A DNA stretch of 64,000 nt, taken from Falsiroseomonas sp051433165. GTDB lineage: Bacteria; Pseudomonadota; Alphaproteobacteria; Acetobacterales; Acetobacteraceae. The stretch lies in assembly GCF_051433165.1 (NCBI RefSeq), contig NZ_JBHMFS010000017.1:1-64000 (forward strand), read 5' to 3'. The translations under genes were made by a program, and so were the position numbers. The notes beneath the pieces were generated by a model. The model saw nothing but the letters and a program-made list of their open reading frames with translations, was not told the origin of the DNA and ran no database searches. Shown here one piece after another: positions 43,226 through 51,383 of this stretch (positions are counted from its first letter, which is position 1; each line of letters begins with the position of its first letter).

Positions 43226-44020
43226 ATGGCGGTAACGCAAAGAGACTTCGTTGCAACAGACAGGGAAGTGGGTCCGGGCTTGGCCTTCCTCGCGCTTGAT
43301 GGTTTGTCCGCCAGCTATGGCGGCGCACAGGACGTTCTCTGCGACGTCACGCTGAACTTCGCGAAGGGCGAGGTGGTCGGGCTGATCGGCCCGTCGGGTT
43401 CTGGCAAATCCTCGCTGCTGCGCGCGCTGGTCGGCCTGCTGAAGCCGCATGCCGGGCGCGTGACGCTGGGCGGACAGGCGGTGGATTATGGCAACCGCGA
43501 ATCGCTGCGCGCGGCTCGGGACCGTTTCGCTATCGTTTTCCAGCAATACAACCTGTTCCAGAACATGACGGCGCTCCGCAACGTCGCCATCGCGCCCACG
43601 CTGGTGAAGAAGCGCAAATCGGCGGAGGTCGAGGCGGAAGCGCGCGGTCTTTTGACCAAGGTCGGGCTGGGCGAGAAGTTCAACGCCTATCCGGATGAGC
43701 TTTCGGGCGGCCAGCAGCAGCGCGTCGCCATCGCTCGCGCTTTGGCCCTGCACCCCGACATCCTGCTGCTGGATGAGGTGACCAGCGCGTTGGACCCCGA
43801 ATTGGTGGGAGAAGTGCTGGACACCATCCGCGCCCTGCACGCCGATGGCATGACCATGCTGATCGTCAGCCACGAGATGGCCTTCATCCGTGAAGTCGCG
43901 ACCACCGTCGTTTTCATGGACCAGGGCCGCGTGGTCGAGGTCGGCCCGCCGGCCCAGATCTTCGACGCGCCGCAAAGCCCGCGGCTGCGTGACTTCACCG
44001 CCCGCATCCTGCGGCATTAA
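43226..44020 (+). CDS. polar amino-acid ABC transporter ATP-binding protein
   Basis: A GlnQ/HisP-type ATPase of about 264 residues. Walker A is GPSGSGKSS, Q-loop FQQYNLF, signature LSGGQQQR, Walker B ILLLDEVTSALD and switch SHEMAF. The exact start is uncertain: ATG 43202, ATG 43226 and GTG 43268 share the frame and none has a strong ribosome site. It is followed by a binding protein and two permeases, forming a complete importer. It may also power the ATPase-less paralogous system at 37279-39482. Confidence 0.9.
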   Translation: MAVTQRDFVATDREVGPGLAFLALDGLSASYGGAQDVLCDVTLNFAKGEVVGLIGPSGSGKSSLLRALVGLLKPHAGRVTLGGQAVDYGNRESLRAARDRFAIVFQQYNLFQNMTALRNVAIAPTLVKKRKSAEVEAEARGLLTKVGLGEKFNAYPDELSGGQQQRVAIARALALHPDILLLDEVTSALDPELVGEVLDTIRALHADGMTMLIVSHEMAFIREVATTVVFMDQGRVVEVGPPAQIFDAPQSPRLRDFTARILRH

Positions 44021-44034
44021 GGAGAGCCATCGCC

Positions 44035-44859
44035 ATGACCGATCGCCGCTCACTTTTCGTCGGGGGTGCCGCCGCGGCCGCCGCCGGTGCCGCGTTGTTC
44101 ACGCCGGGTCAGGCCTCTGCGCGGCCGCTGGAGGATGTGCTGCGCGCGAATGAGCTGCGCGTCGGGGTCAACCCCACGCTGCCGCCGCGCGCGCTCTACA
44201 ACGACCGCAACCAGATCGACGGCTTCGAGCCGGAGGTCGCGGCCGCCATCGCGCGCAAGCTGGGCGTGGCCCTGGCGCTCCAGCCCGTCGGCTCGCCGGA
44301 TCGGATCCCGATGGTCGCCTCCGGCCGCATCGATTTCGTGATGGGCGCCATGTCCCGCACCAGCGAACGCGCCAAGGTCATCGACTACACCGTGCCGGTG
44401 CATTCCGAGAATTACGGCATCGTCGCCGTCCAGGGCCGTGGCCATACGACGCTGGAGGCGCTGAACAAGCCGGATATCACGCTGGCCCAGGTGCGCGGCA
44501 CCACCGCCATCCCCTACATCGCGCGCGTTATCCCCAATGCGCAGGTGCTGCTCCTGGACAACTACCCGGATCGCAACCGCGCCATCGCCCAGGGCCGCGC
44601 CCAGGCCAGCTTCGACGGCATCGACTCCGTGCGCTTTGCCCTGCGGCCCTTCCGCCAGGTGCAGTGGGAGGTGACGGCCGTGCCGACCTTCGGCGTCACC
44701 TATTCCGGCCTTGGGGTTGCCAAGAACAACCACTCGCTCCGCAACTGGCTCAACATCGCGCTGTATGAGCTGCACATGGACGGTACGATCGAGCGGGCGT
44801 GGGAGAAGTGGTTCGACGGGCCGATGTTCACCAAGGTGCCGCACAGCCCCTTCTTCTAA
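44035..44859 (+). CDS. polar amino-acid ABC transporter substrate-binding protein (copy 2)
   Basis: A 274-residue family-3 binding protein with an alanine-rich signal (about residues 1-30, ending ASA). The mature start 'LRVGVNPTLPPRALYNDRNQ' mirrors copy 1. Interior matches include GSPDRIP and VIDYTVPVHSE. It is preceded by its ATPase and followed by two permeases with 3-base gaps. The shared residues around the pocket suggest that both copies bind related molecules. Confidence 0.88.
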   Translation: MTDRRSLFVGGAAAAAAGAALFTPGQASARPLEDVLRANELRVGVNPTLPPRALYNDRNQIDGFEPEVAAAIARKLGVALALQPVGSPDRIPMVASGRIDFVMGAMSRTSERAKVIDYTVPVHSENYGIVAVQGRGHTTLEALNKPDITLAQVRGTTAIPYIARVIPNAQVLLLDNYPDRNRAIAQGRAQASFDGIDSVRFALRPFRQVQWEVTAVPTFGVTYSGLGVAKNNHSLRNWLNIALYELHMDGTIERAWEKWFDGPMFTKVPHSPFF

Positions 44860-44862
44860 GGC

Positions 44863-45537
44863 ATGAGCTACACGCTCATCTATTCGCAGGTCACCGGCCA
44901 TATTCCCTATCTGCTGGCCGGGGCCTGGCTGACGCTGCAACTGGCCTGCATCTCCTTCTTCATCGGCTGGGCCATCGGGCTGGTGAATGCGGCGGTGCTG
45001 GCCTATGGGCCGCGCCCGGCGCAGATGGCGGTGCGGGCCTATGTGACCTTCTTCATCAACACGCCCCTGCTGGTGCAGATCTTCTTCATCTTCTTCGTGC
45101 TGCCGGATATGGGCATCCTGCTCTCGCCCTACGCCGCGGTCGCCATCGGCATGTCGCTGAATGCCGGCGCCTATCTCACGGAAATCCAGCGGGCCGGCTT
45201 CAGCAGCCTGCGGCGGGCGGAGATGGATGCGGCTGCGGCGATGGGCTTCAGCCTGGTGCAGACCATCTGGTACGTCGTGCTGCCGCATATCGCGAAGGCG
45301 CTGTACCCGCCGCTGGCGAACCAGTTCATCATCCAGGTGATGACCACCTCCATCGCCGCCATCTTCGCGGTCGAGGAACTCACGGGCCGCGCCTACAATG
45401 TGAACGCCCTGACCTTCCGCGCGCTGGAGGTCTTCTCCATCACTGCCGTCATCTATATCGCGCTGACCATCGTCTGCAGTCTGGCGCTCGCCCTGCTCGG
45501 ACGCTGGCTGTTCCGCGTCAACGCGAAGGTGTTCTGA
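44863..45537 (+). CDS. polar amino-acid ABC transporter permease (copy 2, first subunit)
   Basis: A 224-residue HisM-type permease. The conserved 'NAGAYLTEIQRAGFSSL' and 'AAAMGFSLVQTIWYVVLPH' are seen, with FRVNAKVF at the end. It aligns end to end with the gene at 38108-38776. It starts three bases after the binding protein gene and lies four bases before its partner. Confidence 0.89.
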   Translation: MSYTLIYSQVTGHIPYLLAGAWLTLQLACISFFIGWAIGLVNAAVLAYGPRPAQMAVRAYVTFFINTPLLVQIFFIFFVLPDMGILLSPYAAVAIGMSLNAGAYLTEIQRAGFSSLRRAEMDAAAAMGFSLVQTIWYVVLPHIAKALYPPLANQFIIQVMTTSIAAIFAVEELTGRAYNVNALTFRALEVFSITAVIYIALTIVCSLALALLGRWLFRVNAKVF

Positions 45538-45540
45538 GCG

Positions 45541-46221
45541 ATGTGGGAACAGGTAATGGAGGAAGCGCCGCGCTTCTTCGGATACTACAATCTGCTGTTC
45601 ATCGGGGAGGCGCTGGTCAACACGCTGCTGCTGTCCTGGATCGGCGCCACTGTCGGATTCGGCTTTGGCTTCCTGTTTGCCATCTGCCGCCACCCGCGGC
45701 TGTTCGGCGTGCTGCCGCTGCGGATTGTCGCCACGCTGTATGTCGAGCTGTTCCGCCGCATTCCCTTCCTGGTGAAGCTGATGTGCGTGTTCTTCGCCTT
45801 CCAACTTTCCGGCGCGCAGGCCTCGCTGTTCACGGTGGCGCTCGTCACGGTCGTGCTGTCCGCGGCGGCCTTCGCGGCGGAGATCGCGCGGGCGGGTCTC
45901 GAATCCATCCCCGCGCCACAATGGGATGCGGCGGAGGCAATGAATTTCGGGCGCTGGCGCACCCTGTGGCGCGTGGTCGCGCCGCAGAGCTTTCGGATCG
46001 TTCTGCCACCGCTGTTCGGCTACACGGTCGGCTTCATAAAAAGCACCTCCATCGCCAGCCAGATCGGCGTGATGGAGCTGACCTATGCGGCGAAGATCCT
46101 CAACACGCGCGGCTTCTCCGCGCTGCTGTGCTTCGGCACCATCCTGCTGCTGTATTTCCTGATCTGCTGGCCCACCAAACATTTCGGCGAACGGCTGGAA
46201 CGCCGCCTCGCCCGACGCTGA
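45541..46221 (+). CDS. polar amino-acid ABC transporter permease (copy 2, second subunit)
   Basis: A 226-residue permease. It starts MWEQVMEEAPRFFGYYN and contains 'FFRRIPFL'-like and 'AAEAMNFGRWRTLWRVVAPQ' segments, the latter contacting the ATPase. It is paralogous to the gene at 38778-39482. It ends 11 bases before the DUF6282 gene, so that gene is probably in the same operon. Confidence 0.88.
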   Translation: MWEQVMEEAPRFFGYYNLLFIGEALVNTLLLSWIGATVGFGFGFLFAICRHPRLFGVLPLRIVATLYVELFRRIPFLVKLMCVFFAFQLSGAQASLFTVALVTVVLSAAAFAAEIARAGLESIPAPQWDAAEAMNFGRWRTLWRVVAPQSFRIVLPPLFGYTVGFIKSTSIASQIGVMELTYAAKILNTRGFSALLCFGTILLLYFLICWPTKHFGERLERRLARR

Positions 46222-46232
46222 GGACCCACGCC

Positions 46233-47141
46233 ATGCCCTACACCATGCCCGGTACGCATCTGCTGCAGGGCGCCATCGACCCGCATGTGCATTGCGCGCC
46301 GCATCTGAACGGCCGTTCGGTGAATGTGTTCGAGGCGGTGCGCCAGGCGGCAGCGGCGGGCATGCGGGCCATCGGCATCATGTGCAACTTCCAGAACACC
46401 TCCGGCTTCGCGGCGCTGGCGAATGACGAGCTGGGCCATCTCGGCTGCAAGGCCTTCGGCGGCGTCATCATGCAGCCCACCGCCGGCGGCGTGACGCTGG
46501 AAGTGGCGAAGGCCGCAATCGGCTATGGCTACGGTCCGGGCACCGGCGCGCGCTTCGTCTCCCTGCCCACGCACCACACCCGCTACATCGCGGAACGCGA
46601 GGGCCGCAGCCCGGCCTTCCTGGAGACCACCTTCCAGGTTCCCGACTCCGGCAAGGTGCCGGACGTGGTCTGCGCCATCATGGATCTGTGCGCGGAGAAG
46701 GATGTGGTGTTCGATTGCGGCCATGTCTCCGGCCGAGAGGCCGTTGCCTTGGCCGAGGAATGCAAGCGCCGCGGCGTCACCCGCATCCGCACCCATGGAT
46801 CCCGCTACGCCATCGACCAGATCCAGGCCATCACCGCGCTCGGCGGCTATGTGGAGCTGTCCTTCTTCATCCTGACCCATGCGACGCAGGTCGGGCTGAC
46901 GCATGTGGATGAGGAAAAGCACAAGATCGCCTCCGCCAGCACCATCCAGGATTTCACCCCGCGCATCCGCGCCGCGGGGGACCATTGCATCCTGTCCTCC
47001 GATGGTGGCGTGTTCCTGCTGCCGCCGCCGGTCGAGTGCTTCCGGGAATACATGCTGCTGGTGCAGAGCGAGGGCTTCTCCGACGTCGAGATCCGCCGGA
47101 TGACTTCGGCCAACCCGGCGGCCCTGTTCGGCCTCGACTGA
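46233..47141 (+). CDS. DUF6282-type putative metal-dependent hydrolase
   Basis: A 302-residue protein with an amidohydrolase-like beginning, IDPHVHCAPHLNGRS, where the His-x-His resembles a TIM-barrel metal site. Further histidines lie in 'LPTHHTRYIAE', DCGHVSG and RTHGSRYAI, and an Asp in LSSDGG. I recognise it as the DUF6282 group; no biochemical function is known to me. Placement after an amino-acid importer and opposite an amine dehydrogenase suggests hydrolysis of a cyclic or acylated amino compound. The start at 46233 is used; the longer frame upstream merely shadows the permease. Confidence 0.75.
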   Translation: MPYTMPGTHLLQGAIDPHVHCAPHLNGRSVNVFEAVRQAAAAGMRAIGIMCNFQNTSGFAALANDELGHLGCKAFGGVIMQPTAGGVTLEVAKAAIGYGYGPGTGARFVSLPTHHTRYIAEREGRSPAFLETTFQVPDSGKVPDVVCAIMDLCAEKDVVFDCGHVSGREAVALAEECKRRGVTRIRTHGSRYAIDQIQAITALGGYVELSFFILTHATQVGLTHVDEEKHKIASASTIQDFTPRIRAAGDHCILSSDGGVFLLPPPVECFREYMLLVQSEGFSDVEIRRMTSANPAALFGLD

Positions 47142-47147
47142 CCTGCC

Positions 47148-47993
47148 TCAGTGCGCCATCAGCACCGGCACCGTCATGCGCGCCAGGATGCCGCGCGTGA
47201 CGCCGCCGAGGATCAGTTGGCGCAGGCGGGAATGGCCATAGGCGCCCATGACGATCAGGCCGGCGTCGGAATCCGCAGCCTCGTTCAGCAGCAGGTCGGC
47301 CGCGGGTACCTCATTCGTCATCAGATGCTCCGCGGTCGCCTTTACGCCGTGGCGGGCCAGATGCAGGGCGATGTCGATGGCCGGCACGTCGCCATCCCCG
47401 CCGATCCCCTGGCGCGGATTGATGGACAGCACCTTCACCTCCCGCGCCGCACGCAGCAGCGGCAGCGCATCATGCACGGCACGCGCCGCTTCGCGCCCAG
47501 TCTTCCAGGCCACCAGTACCCGCTCCGGCGCGGTCCGGAAGACGCCGGCATAGGGCACCATCAGCACCGGGCGGCCGGATTGGAACAGCACTTGTTCCAG
47601 GATCGCCTCGTCCAGCCGCGCATCCGGGCTCGCCGGGTCCGGCTGGCCCAGCACGGTCATGTCGGCGTAGCGGGCGTGCAGCGTCACCGCGTCCACCGGC
47701 AGCGTATCGGTCTCCCGCCATTCGCCGCGCAGCCCGTCCCGGCGCAGCTTGTTTTCGAAGGCGGCACGGGACCGGGTGGCGGCAACGGCGGCCTCGGCCC
47801 GCACGCGCTGGGCCAATTCGCCCAATGTGGCGCTGGCCAGGTTGCCGGTCAGGCCGATGGGCAGGGAGGCCTCCACCGCATGCAGCCCGATCAGATGCGC
47901 GTCATGCCGTGCGGCCAGAGCCGCCGCGAAGTCCAGCCGCTTTGCAGCACCCTCGGTGCCATCAAGATGAACCAGCAGATCCTGCAAGGCCAT
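47148..47993 (-). CDS. universal stress protein with two UspA domains
   Basis: A 281-residue cytoplasmic protein with two tandem UspA folds (about 1-140 and 150-281). The second ends in the ATP-binding motif 'GAYGHSRLRQLILGGVTRGI' (G-x2-x-G-x9-G-T). The first domain has lost most of that glycine motif. Such tandem proteins respond to starvation or redox stress. It stands alone, convergent with the DUF6282 gene across six bases. Confidence 0.88.
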   Translation of the reverse strand: MALQDLLVHLDGTEGAAKRLDFAAALAARHDAHLIGLHAVEASLPIGLTGNLASATLGELAQRVRAEAAVAATRSRAAFENKLRRDGLRGEWRETDTLPVDAVTLHARYADMTVLGQPDPASPDARLDEAILEQVLFQSGRPVLMVPYAGVFRTAPERVLVAWKTGREAARAVHDALPLLRAAREVKVLSINPRQGIGGDGDVPAIDIALHLARHGVKATAEHLMTNEVPAADLLLNEAADSDAGLIVMGAYGHSRLRQLILGGVTRGILARMTVPVLMAH

Positions 47994-48153
47994 GGCTTCG
48001 TTCTCCGACCTGGTTTGTCCTGGGGGCAGGATGAGCCCTGTGGCCAGCCCTGGCCTTGATCCGCATCATGCTGCCCGCCCGCTGATCTGGCCCGCCGCCG
48101 GCGGCCCCGGTCAAGCTGAACCGCCTGTCATCCAGCCGCAAGGAGTCCGCCCG

Positions 48154-48531
48154 ATGCAGATCGACATCCCCGAGGTCGTCGCCGAGGTCACCGCAGCCTT
48201 TAATCGGTACGAGCAGGCGCTGGTTGCAAATGACGTGGTGGTGCTGGATGAACTTTTTTGGAACGATCCGCGCACCATCCGATACGGTGCGACCGAAATC
48301 CTGCATGGCTTTGCCGAGATCATGGAGTTCCGCGCCAGCCGCCCCTCGGTCGGGCTGGAGCGGACCCTGCTGCGGACCGTCATCACCACGCACGGGTCGG
48401 ATTTTGCCACCGCCAACACCACCTTCGAGCGGAACGGCCGTGTCGGGCGGCAGAGCCAGACATGGGTTCGCCGGGCGGAAGGTTGGCGCGTGGTGGCCGC
48501 GCATGTCAGTTTGATGACGGCAGGTGCCTGA
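48154..48531 (+). CDS. HpxZ/AtzH-family protein (DUF3225)
   Basis: A 125-residue NTF2-like protein. It is recognised by 'NDPRTIRYGATEILHGFAEI' and 'QSQTWVRRAEGWRVVAAHVS', typical of DUF3225. Members include HpxZ of oxalurate catabolism and AtzH, a 1-carboxybiuret decarboxylase acting before allophanate hydrolase in s-triazine/biuret breakdown. Here it is about 20 kb from the allophanate genes and without HpxW/X/Y partners, so a role in that pathway is only suggestive. The ATG at 48154 is preceded by AAGGAG. Confidence 0.8.
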   Translation: MQIDIPEVVAEVTAAFNRYEQALVANDVVVLDELFWNDPRTIRYGATEILHGFAEIMEFRASRPSVGLERTLLRTVITTHGSDFATANTTFERNGRVGRQSQTWVRRAEGWRVVAAHVSLMTAGA

Positions 48532-48604
48532 TTCGCATCAGCACCTCTTCAAGGACGCGTGAGTCCAGATTTTGCACCGTAGTGCGGGGCGACGGTGGCC
48601 CACA

Positions 48605-48625
48605 TGCACTGATACACTCAGTGCA
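48605..48625. promoter_or_regulatory. perfect 8-bp inverted repeat upstream of the kinase gene
   Basis: TGCACTGA (48605-48612) and TCAGTGCA (48618-48625) are separated by TACAC and lie 28 bases before the kinase ATG. A weaker related dyad, GCAC-CGTA-GTGC, lies shortly upstream within 48570-48590. The position suits an operator overlapping the promoter of the two-component operon. There is no T-run after it, so termination is less likely. Confidence 0.5.
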
Positions 48626-48653
48626 AACATTGTAGCCTCCGTGCGGCGAATTC

Positions 48654-50216
48654 ATGGCATTTGATCCACTTCTTCTTTCCGCGCCGCGTCTCCTCCCTCC
48701 GGGGCTGTGCACGCTTGTCGATCCGGACCTGGTTTGGTTGCATCTGATTTCGGATGTGGCCACCGGTCTTGCTTATCTTTCGATACCGGCCGCGCTTCTG
48801 GTCTTCGCGATGCGGCGTCGGGATCTGGCCTATCCCTGGGTCTTCGTCCTGTTCGCCGCATTCATCATCGCCTGCGGCGCAACGCATCTCATGCATGCCT
48901 ACACCATGTTTATTCCGGCCTATGAGGCCGAGGGGCTGGTCAAGGCGATCACTGCCGCCGTCTCCGTCACCACCGCGATCGTATTGTGGCCCCTGCTGCC
49001 CCGCCTCCTCGCTCTGCCCAGCCCGGAGGCGATGGCGCGGGAGGTCCAGGATCGACGCGCGGCGGAAACGCGGGCCCTGGCGAGTGAGGCGCGCAGCGCC
49101 GCCTTCATCGCGCATCTGGCGGAGGCACTGTTCGTCATCCGCGTGGTGCCGGATGGCGGCTTCCAGGCGGAGACGGTGAACCCGGCCTTCGAACGCCTGT
49201 TCGGCATCACGGCGCAGGCGATCCGACAGCAGCCGCTGGAGCAGGCGGTGCCCGCCCCCATGCTGGCCGCCGCGCTGCCATATTGGCACCAGGCGGTGGC
49301 GCAGCGCCAGCCCGTTGAATATGTGATGGAGGCCGAAACCCCGGCCGGCTGGCGCGTCTGGCAGACCGTGTTGGTGCCGATGGTGGGCGCGGATGGGCAT
49401 GTGGAACGGCTGCTCGGCTCGGCGCGGGATATCACCATGACCCGCCGCCTGCAGGCGGATCTGCTGCAAAGCGCGCGGTTGGCGACCGTTGGCACCATGT
49501 GCGCGGGCCTCGCCCATGAAACCAGCCAGCCGCTGAATGCCGCGACGCTCTGGCTCCGCAACGCCCGCGCCGCGACCGAGGGCCTGCAGCCCGAGGCGCA
49601 GCTGACCCGGCTGCACACCGCCTTCGAGATTGTCGAGGGCCAGTTGCGACGGGCCGGTGACCTGGTGGCACGCATCCGCGCCCTGCCGGGCGATGAGGCT
49701 GGCGCGACCCAGGTCTTCGATGCGGGCCGCGCGGCGGCGAATGCGGTGGCCACTGCCGCCGGCCAGTATGCACTGGAAGGGATTGATGTGGTCCTGCAGG
49801 ACAACCCGGATCCATTGCCGGTGCGCGGCGCGCCGGCGCGGCTGGAACAGGCGCTGCTGCAATTGCTGGCCAATGCGCGTGATGCGGTGCAGGACAGGCA
49901 GGCCGGCGAGCCGGGCAACAAGGCGCGGATCACCGTGGCCCTGCGGGAGGAAGCCGGGGAGGCGGTGGTGGAGGTGCAGGATACCGGACCCGGTGTGCCG
50001 GATGCGCTGCGCGATGCGATCTTCGACCCCTTTTTCACCACCCGCGACCCCGGCCGCGGCAGCGGACTTGGCCTGGCGCTCGCGGCGGCGGTGGCGCGCG
50101 GCATGGGTGGCCGGATCGTCCAGCAAAATGCGCCGGAGGGTGGTGCGGTCTTTACCATGCGCCTCGCTCTCGCACCGCTTGCGTGTCTGCTGACCACGGA
50201 TGAGGCGAGGATCTGA
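48654..50216 (+). CDS. sensor histidine kinase with ethylene-receptor-like membrane domain
   Basis: A 520-residue membrane histidine kinase. Three N-terminal helices (about 25-120) carry the plant ETR1 ethylene-binding pattern: Asp34 and Tyr41 in SDVATGLAYLSIP, and Cys74/His78 in CGATHLMHAYT, at the same spacing as ETR1 Asp25/Tyr32 and Cys65/His69. A coiled linker and PAS domain (about 145-262) follow. The H-box His288 is in GLAHETSQPLN, the N-box is LLANARDAV, then DTGPGVP and GRGSGLGLALA. The response regulator gene follows with a one-base overlap. Copper(I)/ethylene binding is inference from motif identity. Confidence 0.88.
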   Translation: MAFDPLLLSAPRLLPPGLCTLVDPDLVWLHLISDVATGLAYLSIPAALLVFAMRRRDLAYPWVFVLFAAFIIACGATHLMHAYTMFIPAYEAEGLVKAITAAVSVTTAIVLWPLLPRLLALPSPEAMAREVQDRRAAETRALASEARSAAFIAHLAEALFVIRVVPDGGFQAETVNPAFERLFGITAQAIRQQPLEQAVPAPMLAAALPYWHQAVAQRQPVEYVMEAETPAGWRVWQTVLVPMVGADGHVERLLGSARDITMTRRLQADLLQSARLATVGTMCAGLAHETSQPLNAATLWLRNARAATEGLQPEAQLTRLHTAFEIVEGQLRRAGDLVARIRALPGDEAGATQVFDAGRAAANAVATAAGQYALEGIDVVLQDNPDPLPVRGAPARLEQALLQLLANARDAVQDRQAGEPGNKARITVALREEAGEAVVEVQDTGPGVPDALRDAIFDPFFTTRDPGRGSGLGLALAAAVARGMGGRIVQQNAPEGGAVFTMRLALAPLACLLTTDEARI

Positions 50217-50587
50217 TGGCGTGGCGAATCCTGGTTGTCGAGGATGAAGGCCTCGCCGCGATGGCGATCGAGGATGAGTTGCTGCGTGAGGGGTATGAGG
50301 TGGAATGGGCGCCTGACGGGCAGGCCGCGCTGGAGGCCGCTTCCCGCAAGCCGCCGGACCTGCTGCTGACCGATCTGCGCATGCCGCGCCTGGACGGCGC
50401 CGCGCTGATCCGGGCGCTGCGGACCGCCACGCCCGCGCTGCCCGTGGTGGTGATGACCGGCTATGCCCCGGCGGGCGGCGCCGAGGCCTTCGCGCATCCC
50501 GGCGAGGGGCCGGTCGCGTTGTTCCCCAAGCCGCTGGACATGGATGCGGTGCTGGCGGTGCTTCGCAAGCTGCTGCCGGAGCCATAA
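50216..50587 (+). CDS. single-domain response regulator
   Basis: A 123-residue CheY-like receiver without an output domain. The acidic pocket is Asp10/Glu11 (VVEDEG), the phospho-acceptor Asp53 is in LLTDLRMP, the Thr/Ser switch is in VVMTGY and the Lys in LFPKPLD. It is co-translated with the kinase. With no DNA-binding domain, it must act through a protein partner or as a phosphate relay. Confidence 0.9.
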   Translation: MAWRILVVEDEGLAAMAIEDELLREGYEVEWAPDGQAALEAASRKPPDLLLTDLRMPRLDGAALIRALRTATPALPVVVMTGYAPAGGAEAFAHPGEGPVALFPKPLDMDAVLAVLRKLLPEP

Positions 50588-50617
50588 GCTGCCGCCAGGC
50601 GGCGGATGGAACGGCAC

Positions 50618-51370
50618 ATGGTATTCTCCCTGTCGGGGCAGGTGGCGCTGGTGACTGGCGCATCTGGGGCGCTTGGCCGCCATTTCGCCCGCGTGCTGCA
50701 CGGCGCCGGGGCGCGGGTGGTGCTGGCGGCGCGGCGGCCGGAGGCGGTGGCGACGCTGGCGGCGGAACTCGGCCCGGGCGCCATGACCGTGGCGCTGGAT
50801 GTGACACAGGATGCCAGCATCGCCGCGGCGCTGGAGGCCGTTCAGGTGCAATTCGGCGCCCCCACCATCCTGGTGAACAATGCCGGCATCGCCGCGACCC
50901 GCCCTTTCCTCGACCATACCGAGGCGGATTGGGACCAGGTGATGGCCGTGGATCTGCGCGGCGCCTTTCGGGTGGCGCAGGCGGTGGGGCGGGCGATGGT
51001 GGCGGCGGGGCAGGGGGGTGCCATCGTCAACGTCGCCTCCATCCTTGGTGCACGCGTGATCCCGGGCGTTGCCGGCTATTCCGCAGCCAAGGCGGGGCTG
51101 ATCCAGCTCACCCGGCAGATGGCGGTGGAACTCGCCCGGCACCGCATCCGGGTGAACGCGCTGGCACCGGGCTACATCGCTACCGAGATCAACGCCGATT
51201 TCTTCGCCAGCGAGGCCGGCCAGGCGCTGGTGAAACGCATCCCACAGCGCCGGCTTGGCCAGGTCGAGGACCTGACCGGCCCGCTGCTGCTGCTGGCCTC
51301 CTCGGCCGGCGCGCATATGACGGGCAGCGTGCTGACCGTCGATGGCGGCCATTCCGTCAACAGCCTGTAA
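50618..51370 (+). CDS. SDR-family oxidoreductase
   Basis: A 250-residue short-chain dehydrogenase. The cofactor motif is TGASGALG (TGxxxGxG), then NNAG, and the catalytic Ser is in VNVASILG. Tyr-x3-Lys is GYSAAKAG, and the ending has the family 'LTVDGGHSV'. No acidic residue after strand 2 is evident (AARRPE), hinting at NADP preference. ATG 50618 has a GGAA site; ATG 50606 is an alternative. It heads an acyl-CoA catabolic set and lies 13 bases before the acyl-CoA dehydrogenase gene. Confidence 0.88.
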   Translation: MVFSLSGQVALVTGASGALGRHFARVLHGAGARVVLAARRPEAVATLAAELGPGAMTVALDVTQDASIAAALEAVQVQFGAPTILVNNAGIAATRPFLDHTEADWDQVMAVDLRGAFRVAQAVGRAMVAAGQGGAIVNVASILGARVIPGVAGYSAAKAGLIQLTRQMAVELARHRIRVNALAPGYIATEINADFFASEAGQALVKRIPQRRLGQVEDLTGPLLLLASSAGAHMTGSVLTVDGGHSVNSL

Positions 51371-51383
51371 GGATACGCCCCGC

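Noticed and set aside
44799..47141. 780-residue frame ending in the DUF6282 protein
   Set aside because: The upstream 478 residues are out-of-frame translation of the two permease genes; the real start is 46233.
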